NCBI GenBank assembly: GCA_036785705.1
Contig: JAWUZG010000175.1
Location: forward strand, 248,001 to 312,000
Length of the DNA: 64,000 nucleotides
Source: Acanthornis magna
Lineage: Eukaryota > Chordata > Aves > Passeriformes > Acanthizidae
Reading direction: 5' to 3'
Shown here in pieces: positions 47,301-60,066 of the stretch. The notes below the pieces were generated by a model. That model ran no database searches. It saw nothing but the letters and a program-made list of their open reading frames with translations, and was not told the DNA's origin. Made by a program: the position numbers and the translations under genes. How positions within the stretch are numbered: position 1 is the stretch's first letter; each line of letters starts with the position of its first letter.

Positions 47301-50300
47301 ATGTCAACATCCAACACCACTTACTTCAGTAAACACAGCAAACTCAAAGGCAATAGAGGATACAGAGGCCACACTGTACCCAAGGACAGAGTGTTCAATT
47401 CCTGTGCCAGGGCAACCATTCTGGCTGGTGGGCTGCCATGCACCTGCACTGAAACAGAATCTAAAACCAGCAGCAGCCTCCGGTGCAACACACACATCCT
47501 GGAACATGATTCATTTTCTGAAACATCCGAGTCAAGTGTGTGACCTTGTATTGATTCTGTTGATAAATAAGCTTTAGATAGCTTGTGAGCAACTTCACAC
47601 TTTATAGTGGAAAAAAAAAATCTAAGTATTTAAAAGAACAGATTTTAAGGTATGGTCAGAAAATCAGACACTGCACAATGACTTAAATTAGCATTAAATT
47701 AGCTAGAGTTTACCTGTCATGAAAGAGAGGCATGCAACAATCAGTTACTGCATCTCAGCTCAAGGGCGGTAACTTCTTAAGACATGCTAACTTAATAATT
47801 TACAATCATCTTCTCACAATGCTAATTTACATGACATTGCTTCAGCAAATAGATTAGGCAGGTTGCAAATGACCTGCAGGGATATTATTGTATTAGTTAA
47901 AATTGTAACAATGCAAATTAGGATAGTCCCTTGGCTATACACTCAGTCAAAAATCATTATTCTGGTGGTGCCAAATGCAGAATACATAGCATACAAATAG
48001 GGTTTTCAAAAAATTTAGCACATCAGTAAAAATATAGCAGCTACTCCCTTCCTGGATTTCTTTTTTTTTTTTCAGTGTCACATACAGAGATAAGATAAAA
48101 TGTAGCAAATATAGGAAGAGAGTGATAAAGACAGTGACTGAGAAGAAAAGGTGTTATTTGCTTGCAATGCCCACTAATTCTTGCAGTAAAATAACTGAGA
48201 ACATGAGCTCTAATTTTCCAGCCTTTGACTTGCAACATACTTCCTCTGTGGCTTTGGTCAAACCACTTACCCTCTCTGTGACCCAGAGTTCTGCATTTAA
48301 TAAAAATTGTTTGATCCAACTCTACAGTTCTGTATCCCAGTTTTCTTTGTTTTCTCCCTGTCCTGTGAGGCTTACAATACCATTTCATAAGAATGTGATG
48401 CAGCAACAACAAAAAAAAAAAGCTCAGACCCTTTGCTCTTGTTTCCTACAACTTACCCTAATGTCACACCCTGGTTTTTACAGTGAATAAGCCCAGAGTC
48501 AAGCAACAGCCAAATCCCTTGGAACATAAAATCTGTTCATCTGACATAAACCCAAACAAGGTAAACATTAGTGTTTCAAACATATCTGAACTCTTAACCA
48601 GAATTAACTGACTTTGATTAGATGGTCTCATATGGTTGACAGACAGATGCCAATTTCTTTTTCTACATGAAAAAGATATCCAGAGGTCTTTCTTCATTTC
48701 TATTGGATAATTCTAGCTTCTATTTTTTTTTATTTGTAAAAACCATGACCTTCTGTAATGTTGCTTAACCAACTGTGATTTCCAATTATTCCAGGGAAGA
48801 AAACAGCAAGTTTTTTTAAATGTAGCCTTACAAGGTAGCAGCATCTTGAGTGACAGACAAAATTACTATTGTTATGCTTATTGCAAATGAAGTACTTCTC
48901 AGTGAAAGATTGTTTTAACTCAATTATACTTTCATCCAACAGGAAAAGAAAAAGCATAAATAACAAATACTAGATGCTTAAAGAAACTCTCAGTGTTTCA
49001 TGGGAAGAAAAAGTTTCCTCAAAAGAGGCCCTGAATACTTGTTATAATTCTACTTGCTCAAAACCAATGGCATTGAGGAATTCCCTTGCCCTTAATGACA
49101 TCACAGAAATGTAATCATGAAACATTGTCATCACTGAACAAACAGATCTAAATTTTTTTTACTGCACGTGGTAATGAGTGATTAAGAAGTGATGAATATT
49201 CTTTCAAGAAATTGCTTATTAATGTGTCTCAAATTTCCCCCAACAAAATTATTTCATTTATTGAAAAGTAAATTTTCTCTCTCTCTTTAATAACCATTTT
49301 GTCTTTGGTCTTTAAGGCCACCAGAAGAAGCTAGCAAGAAGATAGCAACATCTACTGTCATAGGCAGATGCCCGGTACTGCCATGACTAACGTCATTCTG
49401 TCTTTAGCATCTGTCCCATAACACTCCAAACCATCATGTGTTGGCATTAGAAGGGCAAACATTATCCTTGATCTCTGCACAGGCTGAACGGAGTCACCAA
49501 AAGATGTTAGTTTGCTCTTCAACACAGTATGAGGTAAAACCTATTGGATGTCCTGCAAATTGTGATGCAGAAAAACAACACTATTTCTCCAAGAGCTGAG
49601 AAACAGATTCCCCACGTCCAGCATATTAGCACAAGTTATAAGCTACAAGCATCTGACACAAAGCTCATGACACTCAATGGAAAAACTTTCACTGACTTCG
49701 AAGTGTTTCAATTCTGTGTTTTTCTACAGTGTGTTTTTTACAAACCTGAGAGTAGAGGATTTGCAGAAAATGAAGAAATAGAATATATTTTCACAATAGT
49801 ATTTAGTTGGTCCTTTGACATAATAACATCTGCCCTATAGAAAAGGAATTCTTTTCCCTTTCATTCCTAAGGAATTTTCATCCAACTTTTATTTATAATT
49901 ATTATATTTAAATAGCAACAACTTATGTAAAAAAGAGATTATAATCTTTGCAATATTTGCTTTGGTATTAAAGAGCATTTCCACTACTGCTGGTAGAACA
50001 TTAATATATACACCAAAAATCACTGTGAACAAAGAATTCTGGGTTAAAATAATTTTCAGCAGTACTCTAGGGCAGTATTAAAATTTCCTGCAGAACTAAG
50101 CAAAAAAAAAAGCATTCCGTTGCCCATATTCATCATTACCATCCTTATTGCAAACTGTTTTGTGCTAGTCCAGTAAGTCATTCAAGAGCATTTACCCACA
50201 AAAGCAATTGTAGGATGACCACAAGTGTTTCCAAGATAACTGTCTATGCTGTGATCGGAATGATATAAAACCTATATAGGCACCTATAGTGCCTAATTTT

Positions 50301-51417
50301 TTATAATCAGAAATCAAGAGACTAGTCACAGCCAACCCTCTGATCTCTGAGGGCCAGATGGAATACAAATTTCTATACTCATAATGCAACAGGCCCATCT
50401 CTGACATCACTTTCTACTCACCACAGTATCAGCTACTGAAACAGCATAACCATACATCATGCCCTTGTCTCCACAAAAGTTTCAAGCAGTGTGCCAGGCG
50501 GTGCTACCTATTCTGCATCACAGGGAAATACGAGTTTTAGGAATGTTCATGACGAAGTTCAAACCTACCTTTCCATATCACAGTGTTAATTCCAAGTTTT
50601 AGACATCTTTTAATTGACTGGACATGACAAGGTCGTCACCATGGAAAGACAAGAAAACTCAATCAATAAAGAAAAGTTTAAAATTTGCAAACTTGAGATG
50701 ACATTATCTTCATCTTCTGAATGATACTGCCAAGTTTTCTTAGTCTTTCACTATTTACTTGCCATCTGAATTTTAACTGATCAACTATTGTGCTAGGATT
50801 TCCCAACTTCATCCCTAGGAATAACCCTTCCAGCGAGTGGATTGTCTTTCACCATTCACCTCAGCTAAGTGGCCGTAACACAAAACGCCCTTGCTATTCC
50901 TGTTCTTCCTCAGGTCACACATTTATGACCATTTCCTCCTGTGAAGAATAGATACACAAAGACTAAACTGCATTTTTTGGTGGCATGGATACAGTGAGAG
51001 ATATAATGTGAGGGACAGGCATTCAGTTGTGGCATCACCTTGACAGGAAATTCTAAGTGCTGCAGGCAGTTAAAATGAAGACTGTACTTATTTATTGAAT
51101 AGTTATTAAATCAGTCTATCTGATAAAAGCACCTGTTCTGGAAAAAAACCGATGTCTGTGTTTCATTCAACTGTCAGAAAAATGAAGGATGCTAACTGGA
51201 TGACTTACACATGCAAATGTGTATCCTGAAGGATTAGGCACTGACATTTAACTGTACAGTACATTTCCTGGTGTTCTGGTTGCCTGAAAATGTCCCCCAG
51301 TGACTCAGAGTTTAAGGACACAGAACTGCCAATAGGCTATATCCATATGAAGGAAATGCAATCGCAGGCACCGGGGGTCACAGAACCTGATGCTCCACTA
51401 ACCTGTGCAGTAACCGC
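44331..51417. other. AT-rich non-coding DNA
   Basis: Seven kilobases with no recognised gene or transposon. Poly-A/T runs occur at 47,610, 48,061, 48,410 and 50,101. Short open frames (up to about 120 codons, e.g. 48,041-48,412 minus and 48,122-48,490 plus) overlap each other on opposite strands and have no motifs. Confidence 0.5.
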
Positions 51418-51770
51418 TGTGCCCTGGGTTAACCCTGGCCAGCAATGAAGCACTCACCCAGTACTCGCTCCCTGCTACTGCCTCAGTGGGATGAGGAAGG
51501 GAATAGGAGGACAAAAAGCAAGAAAACGTGTTTGCTGAGATAAAGACAGTCTAACAAGCAACCCTCATCCCTACCCAACACCAGGAGTTTCTTTTGTTGA
51601 GAAAGATGTTATATGGCATGGAATATCTCTTTGGCTGATTTGGGTCAGATGTCCCAGCTGTGTCACCTCCCCAGTCTACTCACTAGGAGAGGGCAGAGTG
51701 TGAAAAAGAGATAGCTTTGGCGCTGTCCCAGTGCTGTTCAGAAACAGCCAAAACATGGGTGTGTTTCAAT
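51418..51770 (-). mobile_element. Decayed ERV LTR, minus-strand sense, truncated
   Basis: From 'tgtgccctgggttaaccctg' the sequence follows a common avian ERV LTR in reverse: 'cagtgggatgaggaaggga', then 'tgctgagataaagacagtct' (the complement of the LTR's polyadenylation-region motif), then 'gatgttatatggcatgg', 'tgtcccagctgtgtcacctc', and finally 'acagccaaaacatggg'. By that order the LTR's sense strand is minus and its 3' terminus is at 51,418. The part that should contain its 5' end (beyond about 51,770) is not recognisable. There is no internal retroviral sequence and I could not find a target-site duplication. Confidence 0.75.
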
Positions 51771-53111
51771 TATGATCTAGTTCTTCTTATCTATTAGAAC
51801 TTTTAATCTGTTTAGTATGGTTAAATTTAAGGTCTCAAATTAATTTTGTTAGTGAATAGGAGGTAAATCTGGCTGACTCTCATTCATTCAGCAAACAAAT
51901 ATGAATTCTGTGGAGCTATGAAAGCTTCAGATTTCAGGTCTTTCATTCTGTCCATAAGAGGCCAAAAACTCATACGATAACATTTTTCAGTTAACATTTC
52001 ATGCATTAGAAGGCACCAAAATTTACAGAAGTTCAGCCAGTGATCTGTTCCAAGCTACAGTTCACACAGCATGCTTGAAATCCAACATCTTCTGATATTT
52101 CTGTCTCACATTTAGTTGGCACTGCATGAAGATCTGGCCTGCTCAAGGCACGTGCAGCACAGCAAGACTAACATCTGGGGTATACAAGTATATTAGAGTT
52201 TAGAGATGGGATTGCAAATGCCGGTTGAAACAATTGAAAGTCATTGTGCTAAAAAATTCTAGACACATGAAGAACAGGTTTAAAGCAATTGGTCGCAATC
52301 TATTTTGCCAAAAATCTCAGTCCTTGGGGAAAAGATGTAGAAGGATCTACTGAGTGGATAATCAAGTTAGCAAAGGCAGTTCTGGAAAAGTTTGAGGAAC
52401 ATGGATAAATTCCAATGTATTTGCAACCTTAAATACAAAGCATCTACCTTTCCAAAAGATAATGTTTCCTTTCAGACTTAAATCATTGACCTTAATGAAA
52501 GACTTGAAATTGAAATGCTGCAGTCTGTGTTTCACAAAAAGAAAGACTGGATTACCACACTAAGTATTATGATTTTCAGAATGAGAAAAAAACCACCTTA
52601 AACTCTTTTCCATCTTTGGTTATTGCCTCAAAATTAAATCTGTTTACTTCAGTTTAAACCTTTCCATGTGCTCCATCATGTCATTGTCTAGTACAACTTT
52701 AGCCACTCCACTGCAATCTCTGCTCATCAGAGATCTGTGCTTTCTAATAAGCACTGCCTGGAAAGTCTGCCTGGGTTAAACTCTGCTACACATTCATCAA
52801 AGCTCCTTTCTTTATTTTCTTTGCCTTTGTCACATACAATGTCTCGAGTAACCAATATTAAAAGTGCACATTTGACATAAGAATATATGTCCTTTACACT
52901 TAGAAAGATAAATATAACAGAAGAGGTTTCTATGAGAAAAGTATCTTTCATAAGAGTGATTGATGGCAGAGGAAATAACAGGTAGACTTTTGATCTTTTT
53001 TCCAATTATATCAGATGGTCTAACAGAAGCCTACCTTGGTCTAATAAGCCTTAATTCTTTCTTTTGACATTTGTGGCTGCAACACAGTTCCTAAACCCAG
53101 GATCTCTCATA

Positions 53112-53116
53112 GCACT
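53112..53116. repeat. Target-site duplication, left copy (GCACT)
   Basis: Five bases immediately before the LTR's TGTCC start, identical to the five after its GACA end at 53,489-53,493. Confidence 0.85.
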
Positions 53117-53488
53117 TGTCCTAGTTTTGGCCAGGACCTTAATGCTATTCCATACCACCCCACATCATTGCCAGGGGTGGGGGGGAAGGGACTCTCTCTG
53201 GCTTCCAAGAAGAAGAGCATTTCTTCCAGTGGGAAAAATTGTGATGGGAAAAAAGGTCTGATATTGTTTTATTTTACATGTAAATGGTTTTTTTGTCTTA
53301 CACATTTGTTATTAATATTGTTGCTGTTACTGTTCATTTTTTTATCTCGTTGTTTCCAGTAAATTGTTCTTACCTCAACCTGGGATCTTTGCCCTTTTTT
53401 CATTCAATTGGAGGGGGAGGGGTAGCAAGCAGTAGCGTGATATTAGTGAGAGCACTAAATTGGAGAATAGCACTCCTAAACCATGACA
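53117..53488 (+). mobile_element. Complete solo LTR of an avian endogenous retrovirus
   Basis: This 372-bp element begins 'tgtcctagttttggcc' and ends 'cctaaaccatgaca', giving TG...CA termini and TGTC/GACA short inverted ends. It is bounded by a perfect 5-bp target-site duplication, GCACT. Inside are a 'ccataccaccccacatcatt' motif of the U3 region, a T-rich stretch with repeated 'gttattaatattgttgctgt'-like sequence, and a downstream 'agtaaattgttcttacctca' segment equivalent to the polyadenylation region. A five-base duplication fits ERVL-type or some class I elements. No internal genes remain, so it formed by LTR-LTR recombination. Open frames crossing it (53,064-53,571) are not genes. Confidence 0.9.
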
Positions 53489-53493
53489 GCACT
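53489..53493. repeat. Target-site duplication, right copy (GCACT)
   Basis: Exact repeat of 53,112-53,116, immediately after the LTR terminus. Confidence 0.85.
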
Positions 53494-56400
53494 GTATGCA
53501 AATCACAGCTCAATGCTGCAGTGACAATTTCGTTCTCTTCCACTGATACTGATATATACAACTCACACTGAGTTGTAGAAATAATGTGAGCTAAATTCTA
53601 TGTCTTGCTTAGGACATACACCGAGCTTTTATTCACTTTACTATAATCTGTGCGATAGTATTACAGACTGGTAAGGCACCTCACATTTTGAATGTATTTC
53701 TAGACACTTTATGTAAGTAAAGTATTGATCAACTTACATAACCACAGATCAAATTTACTTTCAAAAGAATTCTGCCTTTCTGAGATATAATTTAGTTTTC
53801 TGATTAGCTAGTTTGTACATAAAGAGTTCAGAGACTGTATCAGGACCTCTCAAAAATCCTGATGTATCATTTAAGAAGTATAAAAACATCTACCATTTGT
53901 ACATAATCTTCCATCCAAAAGTATTTTAAAATTCACTACACAAGGTATTTCACATGTCCATTGCTTGACACTGTAACTTGTTAAATGAGAATGTTTCGAG
54001 CCCCACATCAACTAATGTTGCAGAGGTTCCTTTATCAAAAAGATACACTGCACATCTGGCCTGGCTAGGCAGACACACCATTCTCAAGGGGAAAGAAAGC
54101 ATAACCCTAATTCTTGTTCCTTCCTTCCACCCCTCTGTTAGCTCTAATATGCAGATTTCTAATGGGTAACATCACAACCATTCTCCTCATGAGAAGCAAA
54201 GAGCCAAATTTTGCCTTTAAGAAGCTGTGTCCTCACACTCTTGACACTTAGTCTTCTTCACAAAATGATTAATTTAATTTTCTATATATAGTTAATTTCT
54301 ATGTCTATTCATCTGATCTATTTGGACTTTCTTTCTTGGAAATACCTACTCAGGTACAGCAGTACCCCCAAAACACAGTAAAAAGGAAGGCCATTCAGGA
54401 AGTCACTTTCAGTACTACATTACTCTTTGCATTATTAATATGTAATACAGAATTTATACTCCAAGCTCCCAGTAAACTAGAATTGATGAGCCTAGTAACA
54501 TGCATATTTACAATGAGTACTTCTCATGAAGTGTATGATTTATAAAGTTGGGTAGTAATTGTGGAGATACTGTAAACAGGAAAAAGTCAGCTAAGCTAGA
54601 AGGAACATGCTAATTAAAGGATACAAATGAAATGCAAGTTAAAAGCAGCCAGAGAAGGAGAAGGGAAAATCCTGTCCCCAAACAAGAAGGAAGGAAGGAG
54701 CGAGAGCATACCCCTTGCTAGATTTGCATATCATATCCCAGGGCCCAGCCACAGTTAGCAGGGAGGGAAACACTGATCCTTCACATCTCTATTTAGTGCA
54801 GGTCCCCAGGCAGCTTTCCTATTGAAAAAGATCTAGGAAGGAAGTTGAAAAGAAGGACAGCAAAAGGAACAAAAGAGAAAGTGATGGAGCAGAGCTCAGA
54901 GCCAGAGCTGCTCCTAGGGAAGGGTGGTTTCTCAGCAGCTCACTCCACAGATACAATCCAAGGACGGCCAAAGTCATTCCAGTCAAAACTAAGACATGGT
55001 GACTAAGGATGAGAGCAAGTTCAGAGGCCAAGCAGTGGCATCACCATATCCTGATGGATTAAGTATTTAGGCAAGGCAATGTTTGTAAGTCAAGCTAATG
55101 CCATTCATCAGAACAACTGATTACAGTGTGGAGGAGGAAGAAAAAGATTATGACTGTACAAGCTCTTCTTCATGTGAGGTGCTGAGGTGTGACACAGGTG
55201 CAGTGTGTGAGTAAGGACAGTGTCCTCAGCTCTGGGATTGAGTGAGATGTCCTGAAAAAGGCACAGATTTAAACCACAGGTATACATGGGGGTACGGAAA
55301 AAAGGCTTTAGCATAACTTCATGTGCTTTCCATGAGCAACAGGTTCTGGGAAGATAGCCTCGACCCACTGTAATATCCACAGATATAAGAACAGGTGTAG
55401 AATTTAATGGCATAGCCCAAAATCTCCCAAAGTTCATGATGAATCTGCTGAATTAGGGAACTTTGTGTCAGGTCCTTAAATCAGACATCATGTGGAAAGC
55501 TGCAGACAAATCTATGAAGGAAAACAGACTGACATTGCAGTTTATATCTGAAATAACTCTAATGATTTCACTGCTTTTAAGTTGCAAGTGTTCCTTGGTC
55601 TTCAGCTAGCAGACTTTTCTCAAATCCAGTCTGCCAATAGTGGAAAAGAAATGAAAGGAGGAAGCACTTAAAATAATTAATAATCATTATGGGCTGGGTT
55701 TAGTTTAACAAGCATTATCTGTGGTCTTGGAATATTTCTCTGAGGTTTACTGGAAATTTATGAACCATGGGGGAAAAAATACTGATAATGGAAGAAGCAG
55801 GCAAGAGCAGAGTGTTTTTAAAACTGCAGAACCTTAAGGAGTTGTTTGGTTTGATTTATTTTTATAATCTAAATCAGAGGTTTTTTCCAATTTTGTCCAA
55901 ACTCTGAAGCATAAACAAAATGACAGAAAAAATATATATAAAAATAAATCATTCCTTTGGCTTCTCAGAGCTCTGTAAAGATCTAAATTCTGAAGGTCTT
56001 AAAAGCCAGTTCTTCAGCAAAGGGAGTAAATAAATTAAACCACCATTCTTCTATTCCCCTCTAGTATCTACATTGTTCAATAGTCTCCAAATAACATAAA
56101 AGAGAAAATGTTCAACTGTTGAGGATCAGAAGGGTTTTTTCAGAGTTTCACTTTAATTAGCTTAAAGCTAAGAATATGTCCCATGAACTAATACCAAGTT
56201 CTTAGTCAATCTTTTCATATTTTTGCCATTAATTACTTCTGTTATGCCAGTGGGAAAACAAAGATACAGGCCCTAATCAGTGCTCCCAAGTGTTTGTTAA
56301 TGAACTCTGAGGGGACCAAACAACCATAATTGTCTTTCAGAACTGGAAACCTTCCTTGTAAAGAAGTTTTTGTCTGCATATCACACTTTATATTGCTTAT

Positions 56401-58742
56401 TGTTGCTTTTATCACTTTATTGCTTTTGTTACTTTTTCATGTGGGAAATGTTTTGATTAGATAGAATACACCCTCAGAGATTCATCCTTGTCTTTCACAA
56501 TAGCTATCTCTGCATTTACAGCAATAATGCAATCTCCATAATCCTGAATTTGTAGAATTTTCTCATTATTTTATCATAGTACCTTCACTAGCACTTATCA
56601 TTCTCTAACACACGAAGCCAGCTTAGCAATTATTGTATTACTGTATTACTACCATTTAACAGTGAGTTGTAATGTTTGTGACAAAAATAGAAAATTGGAC
56701 CAGAATCTAAATTTCCATAACAGAATGCATCATTGTGGCAACATTAAGAGCACACTTTAGTGAACCTTTAGTATTCATCTGTACCTGTGACTACCATGGT
56801 GTTTCTGGACCAAGATTCTGACTGAAATGTTTCCCAAGAATGCTCTAAGCAAGCAAGGAGGCAGATTCTTTCTAACAGTTGCTTAACATAGTCTACTTGA
56901 GGTTCTTTCATGGTACATCTACAACTTAAACAGGTGCTTCTAAGCAAGTCAAATTTATTTCAACAACTAATATTCCATTCAATCCAAATATCAACCAAAG
57001 CAGCTGAACTGTGACATTGGCCAGCTGGCTGCATGCAGATGAGCAGGTACAGTCTATATTGGGGTGTATTCTGGAACAGCTGTGCTGCTGGAGACAATGT
57101 GGGCGAGTTTACAGGTGCAACGCACGCCTCAGCTAAGAGCTGAGACAGCTTTATGTTAGACATGTGCAGGGTGGGTGAAGGGTGCTGACTCAGCCACCTC
57201 AGATGACAGGAAGGGGCAGGTAGGACTCTCCCAAGGCAGAAGGACTCCCCAACAGAATACAGATGTGATCAGGTAAAATCTTTATGTTTCTCTTTCCCCA
57301 AAGGACGTACCTGCCTACCCTATATACAAATAACAGCCTATAGTTGTTGGCTGGATCCAAACACCTGTGCAGACCTGCCTGTCACATAAAAGCATTCTTT
57401 CGCCTGCATACTAGCTCTCAAATGACAAATTATGCTCATTTTTTGCCAGGCTGGGCGTGAACAAATTGCAGTGCTTTGACTTTCCACCAACGCAGCCCTC
57501 TGCTAAGAACGCTGCAAACAACAGCCATCACACTGAATTCAGTCCCATCTGTATCTTATGCGGCGTTTTTACAAAAACAATCATTATCTGTAAATTTACC
57601 AGGAAATGACACAGAATAGACCTAGGTCAAAATCTGAAGCAGAGTAACTGAACTCTCACAGAGGAAATTAATTTCAGAGAAGAACCAAAATATTTTAGGA
57701 AGGGGCTAAACAGCTTGGTTTCTTCCTGTTCAATTGTAATGCCAAATTGTAATCACTAATCTGCTCCTCAGCATAATCTAGAAAATACATGTTTTACCAT
57801 GCAATTCTTAAGCTGTCAATTCATATTTAAACAAAAAGGAAATGAGCACATACATAAAAATCTGGTTTGATATCTTGAGATGAAATTGTGGCTCCATTTA
57901 ATTCAATGGAAAATTTGTCATTGACTTATGTACTCAATAATGTTAGCAGGCACTTTTTCACATAAAAGACTAAACTTTCAGAATAAGCATGAAGGGACTG
58001 GCTTTGAAACTAAATTCAGGATTTCTTATTACTTTTGTTCCTCTCCCTCCAAAAGAAAAGAGAAATCAATATGGGTTAATTCAATGTTTATATTTCTGTC
58101 ATCCTGTTTTAAATCTAAAGTGAAAGGGGTTGTTTTAACATTGCAAATGCTTCTTTCCTCCATAGAACTATAGATCAAGGTTTGACATATGAAAAGCATA
58201 ACTCTATAGGGAAACTAAAAAATATTTGAAGTATTTTTTCATCATCTTTGAACACATGGAGTTCATTGCATAGATTTATTACTATTAACTCACAATGTGT
58301 GCACTCACACATTTTTTTATTTTTGTGTCCTGTTCTTTCTTATTTTATCTGTGTCAACCACCTCCCTTTTCTCCACATAAATCCCTACTTAGCCAACATC
58401 TGCACCAGTCCAAAAGGCAGGGCAATGATGAGGGCAGCAGGAAACACTATTTCCTAGGCGTAACTGGCTTTCACAGTTAACGGTATCTTTTAGTGCTGGA
58501 TAACTTCCTTCGTTGCCAAGGGATGTTTCTCGGGAGTGGTCAGAGTAATGAGACCTTGGAAAAGAGGCAGGCATGACCTTCTTTTGCCTGCACACAACAT
58601 TCCCTGAATAAACCCTCAAAGTTCCCTACCTGATCTAGGAAGAATGAAGACTGAATTGAGGCTAATACTGAAGAGCTCATTGAAAAACAAGTGAAAGTGA
58701 CAACAGTTCCTCTTCTCCCTTTGGTTTTAGTTCTTTCTCTAA
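53494..58742. other. AT-rich non-coding DNA
   Basis: No recognised repeat or gene. The sub-region 54,640-55,440 is less AT-rich and has two minus-strand open frames; the one at 54,819-55,031 has hydrophobic segments, discussed as a finding. A short patch near 57,000-57,300 is also GC-richer but without identifiable features. Confidence 0.5.
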
Positions 58743-58895
58743 GTTTTTTTGGGGGTTTTTTGGTTTCGTTTTTTGGTTGGGTTTTTTTTTTGGGGGGGGG
58801 TATTTGGTTGGTTTGGTTTTTGGGGTTTTTTTGTGGTTTTTTTGTTTTTATTTTTTTGGGTTTGTTTTTTTTTTTTGTTTTGTTTGTTTTTTGGT
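58743..58895. repeat. G/T-rich low-complexity tract
   Basis: About 150 bases of T-runs and G-runs, including GGGGGGGGG at about 58,792-58,800, with very few other bases. Same class and orientation as 39,131-39,513. Phe/Gly/Trp-rich and Lys/Asn/Pro-rich open frames across it are artefacts. Confidence 0.9.
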
Positions 58896-60066
58896 GCAAA
58901 TGCAGGAGAATTTATGCATTGCTTAAATAATATTAGGCAATACAACAGAAACTAGGCAATATGACCAGAGACAATTTTTGATCACATAAAGCAGGAGTAT
59001 GATTCAATCAAAAATAGTGGTACAATTTTACCTTTAAATATATTAATCCCAAAATTAACACCCACCAAAGTTTGAATCGAATAATGGAATAAATAATATA
59101 CAAAACAATATAAAAGACCTTTATTTGTGCTTCGAGTAACAACTGTGCACAATTACAGCCTTTTTAATTTTAATTCTCTATTTCAAAATTTCTTTCACTT
59201 TTAAAAAATTAATTGATTTCATTTTAATGTCTATTAATGTATCTCCTGGAACCACTGAGATTATATTACTGGTAATTACCACTAACATATATATATATAG
59301 TAAATAATACCTGTATGCACCTAAGCTTCCTTTTTCCAACGTCCACTTTCACCCAGCTTATCTGCTGGTATAAAGCAAGTGCACAGCTCTACTGTTTCAG
59401 TAACACAAGGCTGATTTATATCAGCTGGGGATTTAGCCTATCTTGTTTCCATGAATTCAAACAGTATCTCACAGAGCTGTAAAGATCTCTTATACAAGTA
59501 TGTAACAGAAAATGTAGAAAGCTCTAAGATGGCTGAACATTTCCTCAGAGTGCTGAGAGTTCCTTCCTGCTCATTTCACTTGTAAGTGAGAAATAACTCT
59601 CTGATGACTTGACCTCTTCAAAAAGAAAAAAAATAAATCTGTACTGATATCTGCCAATCAGGTCAAATTGCAGAAGCAAATTTATTTTATTTACTATCCT
59701 CTGAAAACTGAAAATGATTAATAATTGCTTGCCCAAAGGCCTGAGGATAAATTCTGAAACAAACACTCCCTAGTTAGCTCAGAAAATCACCTCACCCATT
59801 TGATTTACACATCAATGTCTACTGAGGAACTAGTATGTGTTTCCTTATGTTACATCTATAAATTGTGCCACCATTTGTTAGGATATAAATCATCAGCCTT
59901 TATAGTGTTTCAGATGATGGTATGTCATGGCTCCAAGTCATCTGTATGACCACAAAAATAAGTATGTAGAAACTGTCAGTATTTAACTAACTTATATAAA
60001 ATCAATTTCTTGCTAAGAAAGATTAGGCATTGCATGGACATGTGGGTGTACAAAGTCCAGATGAGA
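58896..60066. other. AT-rich non-coding DNA at the spacer's right end
   Basis: No gene recognised. A short (AT)n lies at 59,286-59,300. The homology to the left arm begins at about 60,067; sequence left of this point does not match the sequence inside the left arm. Confidence 0.55.
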
